From JBHJGS01 sp050331575 (lineage in GTDB: Bacteria; Pseudomonadota; Alphaproteobacteria; Sphingomonadales; Rhodothalassiaceae): DNA of 64,000 nt. The position numbers and the translations under genes are program-made. The notes beneath the pieces were generated by a model. The model did no database searches. It had not been told where the DNA came from and saw nothing but the letters and a program-made list of their open reading frames with translations. Position 1 is the first letter of the stretch, and each line of letters opens with the position of its first letter. The stretch lies in NCBI GenBank assembly GCA_050331575.1, contig JBHJGS010000003.1, positions 1-64,000 of the forward strand, given 5' to 3'. Shown piece after piece: positions 17,901-24,807 of this stretch.

Positions 17901-18464
17901 CGCCAGGCCGAACAGGCGCTGGGCACCGGCTCTGATGCGCTGACCGACGCGGTCGCGCGCAGCTATTTCAAGCTGCTGGCGATCAAGGACGAATATGAAG
18001 TCGCCCGGCTTTATACCAACGGTGCTTTCAAGCGCCAGTTGGAGGCGACTTTTACCGACTATAAAAAGCTGGTGTTCCATCTTTCCCCGCCGCTGCTGGC
18101 GCGGGAGGACAAGGCCACCGGCCGGCCGCGCAAGATGACCTTCGGGCCGTGGATGCTGGCCGCCTTCGGCATTCTGGCGCGGCTCAAGGGGCTGCGCGGC
18201 ACGCCGCTGGACCTGTTCGGGCGGACCGCGGAGCGGCGCATGGAACGCCGGCTGATCGGCGAGTATGAAGGGGTTGTCGAGCAGATTCTGGTGCATTTGA
18301 CCCCGGCCAATCATGCCTTGTGTGTGGCGCTTGCCGCCCTGCCGCAGAAAATGCGCGGCTTTGGCCCGGTGAAGGAAGCCAATGTCAAGTCCGCCAAAGC
18401 GGAGGAAGAGAAATTGCTGGCGCGGCTTACCGGCGGTCAGCCCTTGGCCGAAGCGGCCGAATAA
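15000..18464 (+). CDS. Indolepyruvate ferredoxin oxidoreductase, fused alpha/beta form
   Basis: This enzyme oxidatively decarboxylates aryl- or branched-chain 2-oxoacids to acyl-CoA, passing electrons to ferredoxin. The 1154-residue protein is the single-chain form common in Proteobacteria. The N-terminal thiamine-enzyme region opens GRVFLNGMQALTRLP. A Cys motif YFCSGCPHNSST lies near 430, and the thiamine-pyrophosphate site is near 500 (NLGDGTYTHSG). One ferredoxin-like cluster motif lies near 630-645 (CEGCGDCSVQSNC). The C-terminal half is the gamma domain with GIGGTGVLTVG. AGGAG precedes the ATG at 15000; a second ATG two codons on is possible. A leucine-type dehydrogenase follows 82 bases downstream, consistent with stepwise amino-acid degradation. 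Confidence 0.93.
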   Translation: MYMQKVTLDDKYTAKRGRVFLNGMQALTRLPIVQRWRDQAAGHNTAGFISGYRGSPLGGYDLELMRAKKYLDPLTIHFEPGLNEDLAATAVWGSQQVNLSDKAKYDGVFGIWYGKGPGVDRSMDVFKHANAAGTSPLGGVLAIAGDDHGAKSSTLPHQTEHNFMAAMMPVLYPAGVAEYVEYGLLGLAMSRFTGAWVAFKAVGDTADTSATVDLAAERREFVIPSDFEMPADGLHIRWPDPWRGQDTRLQRYKGFAAHAFARANGIDRMVFDSPNPKLGIITTGKAYLDVRQALSEMGIDEAKAREIGLRLYKVGMVWPLEPDGVRTFAQGLDEILVVEEKREMIEHQVMQQLYNWTEANRPRVVGKYDDKGRWLLSPDNELDVGLVAHAIASRLAEHYDDPDIRQRLAYFNERKSANEVYEPPIDRKAYFCSGCPHNSSTKVPEGSRALAGIGCHIMAINMDRDNELFTQMGGEGVPWIGQAPFTEERHVFVNLGDGTYTHSGLLAIRAAVAAKVNVTYKILYNDAVAMTGGQQAEGALDVPSIAHQLVAEGAKTVVIASERPEIYAQANLPAGVEVHHRDMLMPLQTELKQTPGVTALIYDQTCAAEKRRRRKRGLMEDPDKRVIINDLVCEGCGDCSVQSNCVSVEPLETEFGRKRQINQSSCNKDFSCLKGFCPSFVTVQGGKLRKSAAAKGEALPQVPQPQIGTLGEEYNVLVTGIGGTGVLTVGALLGMAAHLDGKSSQILDMTGLAQKGGAVLSHVRLSAQERFERSPKIITGATDLLLACDSVVAAGKDAIHALAKRRTRAVVNTTLAPTSDFVRHKDIDFREASVQKAIAERTLEPHRHLVDAAEVATALLGDAIATNIFMMGYAWQKGYIPLSFEAIDRAIELNRVAVDANRAAFHWGRVAAHDPAQVEALVAEARSSRTEPPAQTLEERIDRRAAFLADYQVAALADRYRSLVARVRQAEQALGTGSDALTDAVARSYFKLLAIKDEYEVARLYTNGAFKRQLEATFTDYKKLVFHLSPPLLAREDKATGRPRKMTFGPWMLAAFGILARLKGLRGTPLDLFGRTAERRMERRLIGEYEGVVEQILVHLTPANHALCVALAALPQKMRGFGPVKEANVKSAKAEEEKLLARLTGGQPLAEAAE

Positions 18465-18546
18465 AAAGCTCGGGCCTGCCCGTCCAAGACACCAGAACAG
18501 GGGCGGGCCCGGTCGTGTCTCTCAATATGGAAGGAGCTTGACGCTC

Positions 18547-19665
18547 ATGCCGCTGTTTACCACCCGTGCCTTCAACAAGCATGAACAGGTCGTCTTCTGC
18601 AGCGACCCCGCGACCAACCTGCGCGCCATCATCGCGGTACACTCCACGGCCCTGGGCCCGGCGGTGGGCGGCTGTCGGTTCTGGAACTATCGCGCCGCGC
18701 ATCGCCTGGCGCCGGTGGACGTGGCGGACAAGCGCGCAGAGGAAGACGCCATCTTCGACGTGCTGCGGCTATCGCGCGGCATGAGCTACAAGAATGCCAT
18801 GGCCGGGCTGCGCCTGGGCGGCGGCAAATCGGTGATCATCGGTGATCCCAAGCGCGCGACACCGGAGTTGCTGCGCGCCTTCGGCCGCTATCTCGACCGG
18901 CTGTGCGGCACCTATTACACCGCCGAGGATGTCGGCACCTCGCCGCAGATCATGAAGATCATCCGTGAGGCGACCGGCTATGTCGTTGGTCTGGAAGATG
19001 GCGACTTCGCCACCGGCGATCCCAGCCCGCACACGGCCAAGGGGGTCTTCGCCGGCCTGAAGGCCGCTGTGCGCCACAAGGTGGGCCGGGACGATCTGAC
19101 CGGTCTGACCGTGGCGATTCAGGGGGTCGGCAATGTCGGCCGCTATCTGGCGCAGCATCTGCGCCAAGCCGGGGCCAAGCTGATCATCGCCGATATCGTG
19201 GACAGCAATCTTGAGAAGGTGCGCAGCGAGGGCCCGGTAGAAGTGGTCAGCCCCGATGCCATTCATGCCGCCGAGGCCGATGTGTTCGCGCCCTGTGCGC
19301 TGGGCGGAGGGTTGAACCACCGCACCATTCCGGAGATCAAGGCCAAGGTCATCGCCGGCGCCGCCAACAATATGCTTGATGATGAGGTCAATGATGACCG
19401 TGCCCTGCTCGACCGCGGCATCCTCTATGCGCCGGACTATGTGATCAATGCCGGCGGGATCATTTCCGTGGAGTCGGAGGTCTATCAGGAAGCGCTGGTC
19501 GAGGAGGACCGCCACCGCAAGGTGATGAAGATCGGCGACACGCTGACCGAAGTGTTCCAGACCTCCGACCAAACCGGCCGGCCCACCGGAATGATCGCCA
19601 ACGAACTGGCAGAACAACGGATCGCCGCGGCCCGCGCGAACCGTCTGGAAGCCGCTGCGGAATAA
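18547..19665 (+). CDS. Leucine/branched-chain amino-acid dehydrogenase (Glu/Leu/Phe/Val dehydrogenase family)
   Basis: This enzyme is predicted to deaminate leucine or related amino acids oxidatively with NAD+, producing 2-oxoacids and ammonia. The 372-residue protein has the dimerisation and catalytic domain with both conserved lysines (Lys82 in SYKNAMAG and Lys94 in GGGKSVI). A Rossmann domain follows with IQGVGNVGR near 195-205. Length and motifs favour leucine dehydrogenase over the longer glutamate dehydrogenases, but phenylalanine or valine could be the substrate. GGAAGGAG lies just upstream of the ATG at 18547. Its 2-oxoacid product could feed the oxidoreductase encoded just upstream. 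Confidence 0.9.
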   Translation: MPLFTTRAFNKHEQVVFCSDPATNLRAIIAVHSTALGPAVGGCRFWNYRAAHRLAPVDVADKRAEEDAIFDVLRLSRGMSYKNAMAGLRLGGGKSVIIGDPKRATPELLRAFGRYLDRLCGTYYTAEDVGTSPQIMKIIREATGYVVGLEDGDFATGDPSPHTAKGVFAGLKAAVRHKVGRDDLTGLTVAIQGVGNVGRYLAQHLRQAGAKLIIADIVDSNLEKVRSEGPVEVVSPDAIHAAEADVFAPCALGGGLNHRTIPEIKAKVIAGAANNMLDDEVNDDRALLDRGILYAPDYVINAGGIISVESEVYQEALVEEDRHRKVMKIGDTLTEVFQTSDQTGRPTGMIANELAEQRIAAARANRLEAAAE

Positions 19666-19742
19666 GCGAGCCGGACAGACGCGCTCAGCCCCCATTGCCG
19701 GAGGGGCAACACGCTGGAACGGGCAGCGCGGGGGCTTCGGCG

Positions 19743-20171
19743 TCAGCCGTAGCGGCGGCGGGCCTCTTTCTCGAAGCTGGCGACCATGCGGTGCACCGCC
19801 TCGGTGAACACCGCCCCGGCCAGGCGCTGAAACAGCTTCTGGCGGAACTGGAAATCGACCATGAAGTCGACGTGGCAGCCACCGTCGGCGTCGGCAAACC
19901 GCCAATCATTATAGAGGAACTTCAAGGGGCCGGAGACATAGTCGACATGGATATGCTCCGGCCGCTCCAGGTGCACATGGCTGGTGAAGCGCTCCTTGAA
20001 CATCTGAAACCCGATCAGCAGATCGGCCTTCAGCTCGCCCTCCTTGCGGTCGAACACCCGCGCGCCGGCGCACCAGGGCAGGAAATCGGGATAGCTGTCG
20101 ACATCGGCGACCAGATCGAACATCTGCTCTGCCGAATACGGCAAATGCCGGGATTCTTCATGACGTGACAT
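19743..20171 (-). CDS. Coq10/RatA-family START-domain protein
   Basis: The 142-residue protein is a single SRPBCC/START-like lipid-binding domain (YSAEQMFDLVADVDSYPDFL at residues 10-29, then PWCAGARV). Mitochondrial Coq10 binds ubiquinone and supports respiration. The E. coli homologue RatA was described as a ribosome-binding toxin, and annotations use either name. Here the neighbour lipA and the absence of a paired antitoxin gene favour a quinone or lipid role. The upstream frame is open to 20411 but only residues from the ATG at 20171 match the family. It follows lipA on the same strand after a 309-base gap. Confidence 0.88.
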   Translation of the reverse strand: MSRHEESRHLPYSAEQMFDLVADVDSYPDFLPWCAGARVFDRKEGELKADLLIGFQMFKERFTSHVHLERPEHIHVDYVSGPLKFLYNDWRFADADGGCHVDFMVDFQFRQKLFQRLAGAVFTEAVHRMVASFEKEARRRYG

Positions 20172-20317
20172 GCCGGGGCACCTAAGCGGACCAGCCCGAT
20201 CCGTCAAGCAGGCGGAACGCCTTTCCGCCCGCGCACCGACGCCAAGTCGCAGCGGCCTGGCCGGACAGCATGAGGGACCTATATCCCTGCCACCGCGCCT
20301 CTCAGCGGAGGAACAGG

Positions 20318-20617
20318 ATGAAGGTCCCGCTACCCAAGCCCGCCCGTGTTGGTCTGTCAATGGTGCTGAGCCTGCTTTGGTCCGGGATCGCGACCTGGAT
20401 TCTCGAGGCAAACACCCGCATGCTGCTCACCGGCCGTGAGCGGAGCGGTCACGCCATCAGATATGCGAGGCCAAGACCGATCACGTCGCCAAGCGCGCCT
20501 GCCGGGCAGCGCGCAGTTTCACGAAATCCTCGCCGGCGTGATAGCTGGACCGGGTCAAGGGGCTGGCCGAGACCATCAGGAAGCCGCGGGACCGGGCAAT
20601 CTGCTCATACTGGCTGA
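20318..20617 (+). CDS. Possible small membrane protein (uncertain)
   Basis: I do not recognise this 99-codon frame. It begins MKVPLPKPARVGLSMVLSLL, giving one plausible membrane helix (about residues 10-31), and has a good GGAGGAACAGG ribosome-binding site just upstream. After about residue 45 it becomes Arg/Pro/Ser-rich, and its last 137 bases run antisense to the end of lipA, which looks like non-coding composition. It is the only candidate gene in the 20172-20480 spacer. A chance open frame in GC-rich DNA is equally likely. Confidence 0.25.
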   Translation: MKVPLPKPARVGLSMVLSLLWSGIATWILEANTRMLLTGRERSGHAIRYARPRPITSPSAPAGQRAVSRNPRRRDSWTGSRGWPRPSGSRGTGQSAHTG

Positions 20618-21401
20618 ACTCGTCCGGCGTCACATAGCGGGCCACCGGCGCATGCTTGAGGGTCGGCTGCAGATATTGGCCGATGGTCAGGAAATCCACG
20701 TCAGCCGCGCGCATATCGTCCATCACCTGCTGCACCTCCAAACGCTCCTCGCCCAGGCCCGCCATCAGGCCGGACTTGGTGAAGGTTTCCGGCGCCACCC
20801 GCTTGACCGTGTCGAGCAGCTTCAGGCTGCCATAATAGCGCGCGCCGGGACGGATGGTGGGATACAGCCGCGGCACGGTTTCCAGATTATGGTTGAACAC
20901 GTCCGGCCGGGCGTCGGCGACCTTCTCGATCGAGCCGGTCTTGCGGCGGAAATCCGGTGTCAGGATCTCGATCGTGGTGTTCGGCGCCTGATCCCTCAAC
21001 GCGCGGATGACGCGGACGAAATGCTCCGCCCCGCCATCGTCCAGGTCATCGCGGTCAACCGAGGTGATGACGATATGCTCCAGGCCCAGCTCCGCGCAGG
21101 CCTCGGCAACATGCACCGGCTCCAGCGGGTCAACCCGGCCGGGCATGCCGGTCTTGACGTTGCAGAAGGCACAGGCCCGCGTGCAGGTGTCGCCCAGGAT
21201 CATCACCGTGGCATGCTTTTTCGACCAGCATTCGCCGATATTCGGGCACGCCGCCTCCTCGCACACCGTGGCCAGGTTGAGCCGGCGCATCAGCTTGCGG
21301 GTTTCGGCATACTCCGCCGAGGTCGGCGCCTTGACCCGGATCCAGTCCGGCTTGCGCTGGCGGGCGGGGGCGCCGGCGGGCACCGGCTTGACGTCATCCA
21401 T
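20481..21401 (-). CDS. lipA: Lipoyl synthase
   Basis: This radical S-adenosylmethionine enzyme inserts two sulfurs into octanoyl-lipoyl domains of 2-oxoacid dehydrogenases. The 306-residue protein has the auxiliary-cluster motif CEEAACPNIGEC (about 47-58) and the radical-SAM motif CTRACAFC (about 73-80). It also has VITSVDRDDLDDGGA and the C-terminal RSSYHAGE motif with the conserved final serine. The length is slightly short but complete. It stands upstream of the Coq10/RatA gene on the same strand, a common alphaproteobacterial pairing. Confidence 0.97.
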   Translation of the reverse strand: MDDVKPVPAGAPARQRKPDWIRVKAPTSAEYAETRKLMRRLNLATVCEEAACPNIGECWSKKHATVMILGDTCTRACAFCNVKTGMPGRVDPLEPVHVAEACAELGLEHIVITSVDRDDLDDGGAEHFVRVIRALRDQAPNTTIEILTPDFRRKTGSIEKVADARPDVFNHNLETVPRLYPTIRPGARYYGSLKLLDTVKRVAPETFTKSGLMAGLGEERLEVQQVMDDMRAADVDFLTIGQYLQPTLKHAPVARYVTPDEFSQYEQIARSRGFLMVSASPLTRSSYHAGEDFVKLRAARQARLAT

Positions 21402-21500
21402 AACAGCACCTTTTCCTGAGGCTGGCCTTTACCTAAGCCCTTCCCCGCCCCGCGCCAAGGGGCCAAGGGTCTCACCCGCACACAAATCGCCGGAGCCGCA

Positions 21501-22283
21501 ATGACCGTTCTCACCGTCACCGTGACACAATGGGACGCCCGTCCCGCCTCTTATGAGGCACAGTTCGACGCGCTGTGCCGGCATTTGGCCGCGCATCCCT
21601 GCGATCTGGTGCTGCTGCCGGAAATGCCCTTCGATCAGTGGCTGTGCGCGCAGGAAACGCCCGATCCCGCGCGCTGGGCGGAGGCGGTGCAGGCGCATCA
21701 GGCCTGGCAGGAGCGCCTGGCCGCCCTGCCCGCCACACTGGTGAGCACCCGCCCGATCATCGCCGCGGACGGGCGGCGGCTGAACCGCGCCTATGCCCTG
21801 ACCGGCGGGCGCTGCGTTGACATCCACGACAAATATTATCTGCCGTGCGAACCGGGCTTTTGGGAGGCGCACTGGTATGACCGTGGCGACGGCACATTTC
21901 AGCCGGTGCGGCTGGGCCCGGCCCTGGTCGGTGTGCAGATCTGCACCGAGATGTGGTTTCAGGCCGAGGCGCGGGCCTATATGAAGGCCGGCATCGACCT
22001 TGTGTGCGTGCCGCGTGCCACCGGCCCCGGCTCGCTGGACAAGTGGCTGGCCGGCGGGCGCGCCGCCGCGGTGGTGGCCGGTGCCTACTGCCTGTCCTCG
22101 AACCTGTGGTTACCCGCCGAGGTGCAAGGGCCGGGAGATCTGGGCGGCATGGGCTGGATTATCGATCCGGACGGCGAGGTGCTGGCCACCACGTCACGCG
22201 ACCAGCCGTTCCGGACCCTGAGCCTGGATCTGACCACGGCCAGGCAGGCCAAAGCCAGCTATCCCCGCTATGTGCGCGATTAG
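21501..22283 (+). CDS. Carbon-nitrogen hydrolase (nitrilase superfamily)
   Basis: The 260-residue protein has the complete nitrilase-superfamily triad: Glu41 in LLPEMPF, Lys111 in HDKYYLP and Cys148 in GVQICTEMWF. Such enzymes hydrolyse amides, carbamoyl groups or nitriles through a cysteine acyl intermediate. The Cys-Thr-Glu context differs from omega-amidase and from NAD synthetase glutaminase domains, so I assign no substrate. No signal peptide is present, so it is cytosolic. It diverges from lipA (about 100 bases apart) and converges on anmK. Confidence 0.85.
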   Translation: MTVLTVTVTQWDARPASYEAQFDALCRHLAAHPCDLVLLPEMPFDQWLCAQETPDPARWAEAVQAHQAWQERLAALPATLVSTRPIIAADGRRLNRAYALTGGRCVDIHDKYYLPCEPGFWEAHWYDRGDGTFQPVRLGPALVGVQICTEMWFQAEARAYMKAGIDLVCVPRATGPGSLDKWLAGGRAAAVVAGAYCLSSNLWLPAEVQGPGDLGGMGWIIDPDGEVLATTSRDQPFRTLSLDLTTARQAKASYPRYVRD

Positions 22284-22318
22284 GCCGACACGGAGAGACC
22301 GTCCTGCGCCTGTGCCGG

Positions 22319-23449
22319 TCATCGACTGTCTGACCGCGCGGTCCGGAGCCGTGGCGGACGCACTGATCGACCGCCGATGATCGGCGCCGGCACGCCACTG
22401 ATGCCCGGCAGGCTGGTCGGCAGGCCGAGCCAATGGCGGATCGCCAGATAGGCGAAGGCTTCGGCCTCCACCGCATCGGCGCGCCAGCCCAGCGCCTCCA
22501 CCGGCTGCACCGGCAGGTTCAGAGATTTGCCGAGGCCGGCCATCAGCACCGGGTTATGCCGGCCGCCGCCACACACGAACAGCGCCGCCGGGCGCTGCGG
22601 CACATGCGCGATAGCTTCGACAATGGCCGCGACGGTGAAGGCGCTGAGCGTGGCCGCCCCGTCCTCGACCGACAGGCCAGCCACCGCCGCTGCGGAAAAC
22701 GCGTCCCTGTCCAGGGATTTCGGCGGGGGAGCCGCGAAATAGGGATGCGCCAGAAGCGCTGCCACTCTGTCGGCATGCACCTGGCCGGCCGTGGCCAGCC
22801 GGCCCTCGCTGTCGCAGCGGCCCAGGCCATGGGACATCACCCAGTCGTCGATCAGCGCATTGCCCGGCCCGGTGTCGAACGCGATGACCGGCCGCTCCGC
22901 CTGTCCCGGCCCGATCCAGCTCACATTCGCGACGCCTCCGAGATTGAGCACGGCGATCGCCTGCTCGGCGTGTTGTGCGGCCAGCCGCGCGCGGTGATAC
23001 AGCGGCGCCAAGGGCGCGCCCTGCCCGCCTGCGGCCACGTCGGCGGTGCGGAAATCATGAACCACCGGCAGCCCGGTCATCGCCGCCAGGCGCGGCGCGT
23101 CACCCAATTGCCAGGTCATCCCGCGATCCGGCGCATGGTGCAGGGTATGGCCGTGAAAACCGACCAAATCGACGTGGAGCGGGCCTGCCTCGGCCAGCAG
23201 GCGGGTCACCAACTCGGCATGGCAATCGGCAAGCTCGGCTGCCAGATCCTCGAACCCGGGCGGATCGGGCTCAGCCGCCCGCTGCACGGCCGCGCCGAGC
23301 CGATCGCGCAGCGCGGTCTCATAGGGCAGGCTGAGAAACGGGCCAATGGGCTCAGCCGTGGCGCCGTCGGAGCGCAGCAAGGCCGCGTCCATGCCGTCGC
23401 GCGAGGTGCCACTCATCAGGCCAAGGGCGATCAAGGATTGTGCCGACAT
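22319..23449 (-). CDS. anmK: Anhydro-N-acetylmuramic acid kinase
   Basis: AnmK phosphorylates and opens 1,6-anhydro-MurNAc released during peptidoglycan turnover, feeding murein recycling. The 376-residue protein has the phosphate-binding start LGLMSGTSRDGMDAAL, the HGHTLHH segment, NLGGVANVSW, DTGPGNALIDDW and VCGGGRHN, all family signatures. The frame is open to a TTG at 23494, but the ATG at 23449 directly precedes the conserved start. It diverges from tyrS across about 100 bases. Confidence 0.96.
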   Translation of the reverse strand: MSAQSLIALGLMSGTSRDGMDAALLRSDGATAEPIGPFLSLPYETALRDRLGAAVQRAAEPDPPGFEDLAAELADCHAELVTRLLAEAGPLHVDLVGFHGHTLHHAPDRGMTWQLGDAPRLAAMTGLPVVHDFRTADVAAGGQGAPLAPLYHRARLAAQHAEQAIAVLNLGGVANVSWIGPGQAERPVIAFDTGPGNALIDDWVMSHGLGRCDSEGRLATAGQVHADRVAALLAHPYFAAPPPKSLDRDAFSAAAVAGLSVEDGAATLSAFTVAAIVEAIAHVPQRPAALFVCGGGRHNPVLMAGLGKSLNLPVQPVEALGWRADAVEAEAFAYLAIRHWLGLPTSLPGISGVPAPIIGGRSVRPPRLRTARSDSR

Positions 23450-23547
23450 CCGCCAAATTCCTGCAGACAGTCCGGGCTTATTGAGCGACGCCAATCGCGG
23501 TGCTACAGCCCTGCCCTCTTCTTAAGGCTGCTTGCCCCGGAGACGCC

Positions 23548-24807
23548 ATGACAGTTTCGCCCCGTTCGCCGTTTCTGCAGGAGCTTCAGGCCCGCGGCTT
23601 CATCTTCCAGGTGACCGATGCGGACGCGCTGGACGCGCATCTGACCGAGGCGGGCCCGGTGGCCGCCTATATCGGCTTTGACTGCACCGCGCCGTCGCTG
23701 CATGTCGGCAGCCTGGTGTCGATCATGGCGCTACGCTGGCTGCAGCATCATGGCCACAAACCGATCGTGTTGCTGGGCGGCGGCACCACCAAGGTGGGCG
23801 ACCCTTCCGGCAAGGACGAAAGCCGGCAATTGCTCGACGACGCCCGCATCGCCGCGAACAAGACCTCGATCCGCCGTGTCTTCGAGCGCTTTCTTCGGTT
23901 CGGCGGCGGGCCGACCGATGCGCTTCTGGTCGACAATGACGACTGGCTGTCGCAGCTGGCTTATATCCCGTTTCTTCGCGAGATCGGCCGGCATTTCACG
24001 ATCAACCGCATGCTCAGCTTCGACAGCGTGCGGCTGCGGCTAGAGCGGGAACAGCCGCTGACCTTCCTGGAATTCAATTACATGATCCTGCAGGCCTATG
24101 ATTTCGTCGAGTTGCACCGGCGCCACGGCGTTACCGTGCAGATGGGCGGGTCCGACCAATGGGGCAATATCGTTAACGGCATGGAGCTGGGGCGGCGGCT
24201 TCAGGATGTCCAACTGTTCGGCCTGACCACGCCGCTGATCACCACCGCCGACGGCGCCAAGATGGGCAAAACCGCGGCCGGCGCGGTGTGGCTGAACGAA
24301 GACGCCCTGCCCGCCTATGATTACTGGCAGTTCTGGCGCAACACCGCCGATGCCGATGTCGGCCGCTTCCTGCGGCTGTTCACCGACCTACCGCTGGACG
24401 AGATCGCCCGGCTGGAAGCCCTGCAGGGCCGCGCGATCAATGAAGCCAAGATCGTGCTGGCCAATGAGGCAACGGCCCTGGCCCGGGGGGCTGAGGCCGC
24501 CCAGGCCGCCGAGGCGACCGCGCGCCAGACCTTTGAACAAGGCGCCGCTGCCGACGGTTTGCCAACTCTTGCCCTGGCGCCGGAACGCCTGCGCGCCGGC
24601 GTCGCCCTGATCGACCTTTTCGTCGAAGCAGGCCTCGCCCGATCGAAGAAAGAGGTGCGCCGCTTGATTGCGCAAGGCGGGGCCAAGCTGAACGATACCC
24701 CGCTGCAAGGCGAGGAGGCGCAGTTGCAGCCGAACGATCTGGCAGCCGGCCCGGCCAAGCTGTCCGCGGGCAAAAAGCGCCATGCCCTTGTGACGCTCAC
24801 TGATTGA
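23548..24807 (+). CDS. tyrS: Tyrosyl-tRNA synthetase
   Basis: This class I aminoacyl-tRNA synthetase charges tRNA-Tyr. The 419-residue protein has the HIGH-type motif SLHVGS near 51-56, GGGTTKVGDPSGKDESR, the tyrosine pocket QAYDFVELHRRHG, and the KMSKS-type loop AKMGKT near 238-243. A C-terminal S4 RNA-binding domain begins SKKEVRRLIAQGGAKLND. The ATG at 23548 follows a CGGAG site; the upstream open frame lacks family similarity. Its 3' end overlaps the convergent AsmA-like gene by 11 bases. Confidence 0.97.
   Translation: MTVSPRSPFLQELQARGFIFQVTDADALDAHLTEAGPVAAYIGFDCTAPSLHVGSLVSIMALRWLQHHGHKPIVLLGGGTTKVGDPSGKDESRQLLDDARIAANKTSIRRVFERFLRFGGGPTDALLVDNDDWLSQLAYIPFLREIGRHFTINRMLSFDSVRLRLEREQPLTFLEFNYMILQAYDFVELHRRHGVTVQMGGSDQWGNIVNGMELGRRLQDVQLFGLTTPLITTADGAKMGKTAAGAVWLNEDALPAYDYWQFWRNTADADVGRFLRLFTDLPLDEIARLEALQGRAINEAKIVLANEATALARGAEAAQAAEATARQTFEQGAAADGLPTLALAPERLRAGVALIDLFVEAGLARSKKEVRRLIAQGGAKLNDTPLQGEEAQLQPNDLAAGPAKLSAGKKRHALVTLTD

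Noticed and set aside
14208..18314. A 1368-codon open frame on the minus strand, in frame with msrA and antisense to the indolepyruvate oxidoreductase gene
   Set aside because: Only the last 180 codons encode a recognisable protein (MsrA). The rest has His/Arg/Gly/Ala-rich composition typical of the antisense frame of a GC-rich gene.
19743..20171. RatA as the toxin of a toxin-antitoxin module
   Set aside because: No antitoxin gene accompanies it, and linkage to lipA is the usual setting of the Coq10-like lipid-binding protein. The toxin label is an annotation tradition.
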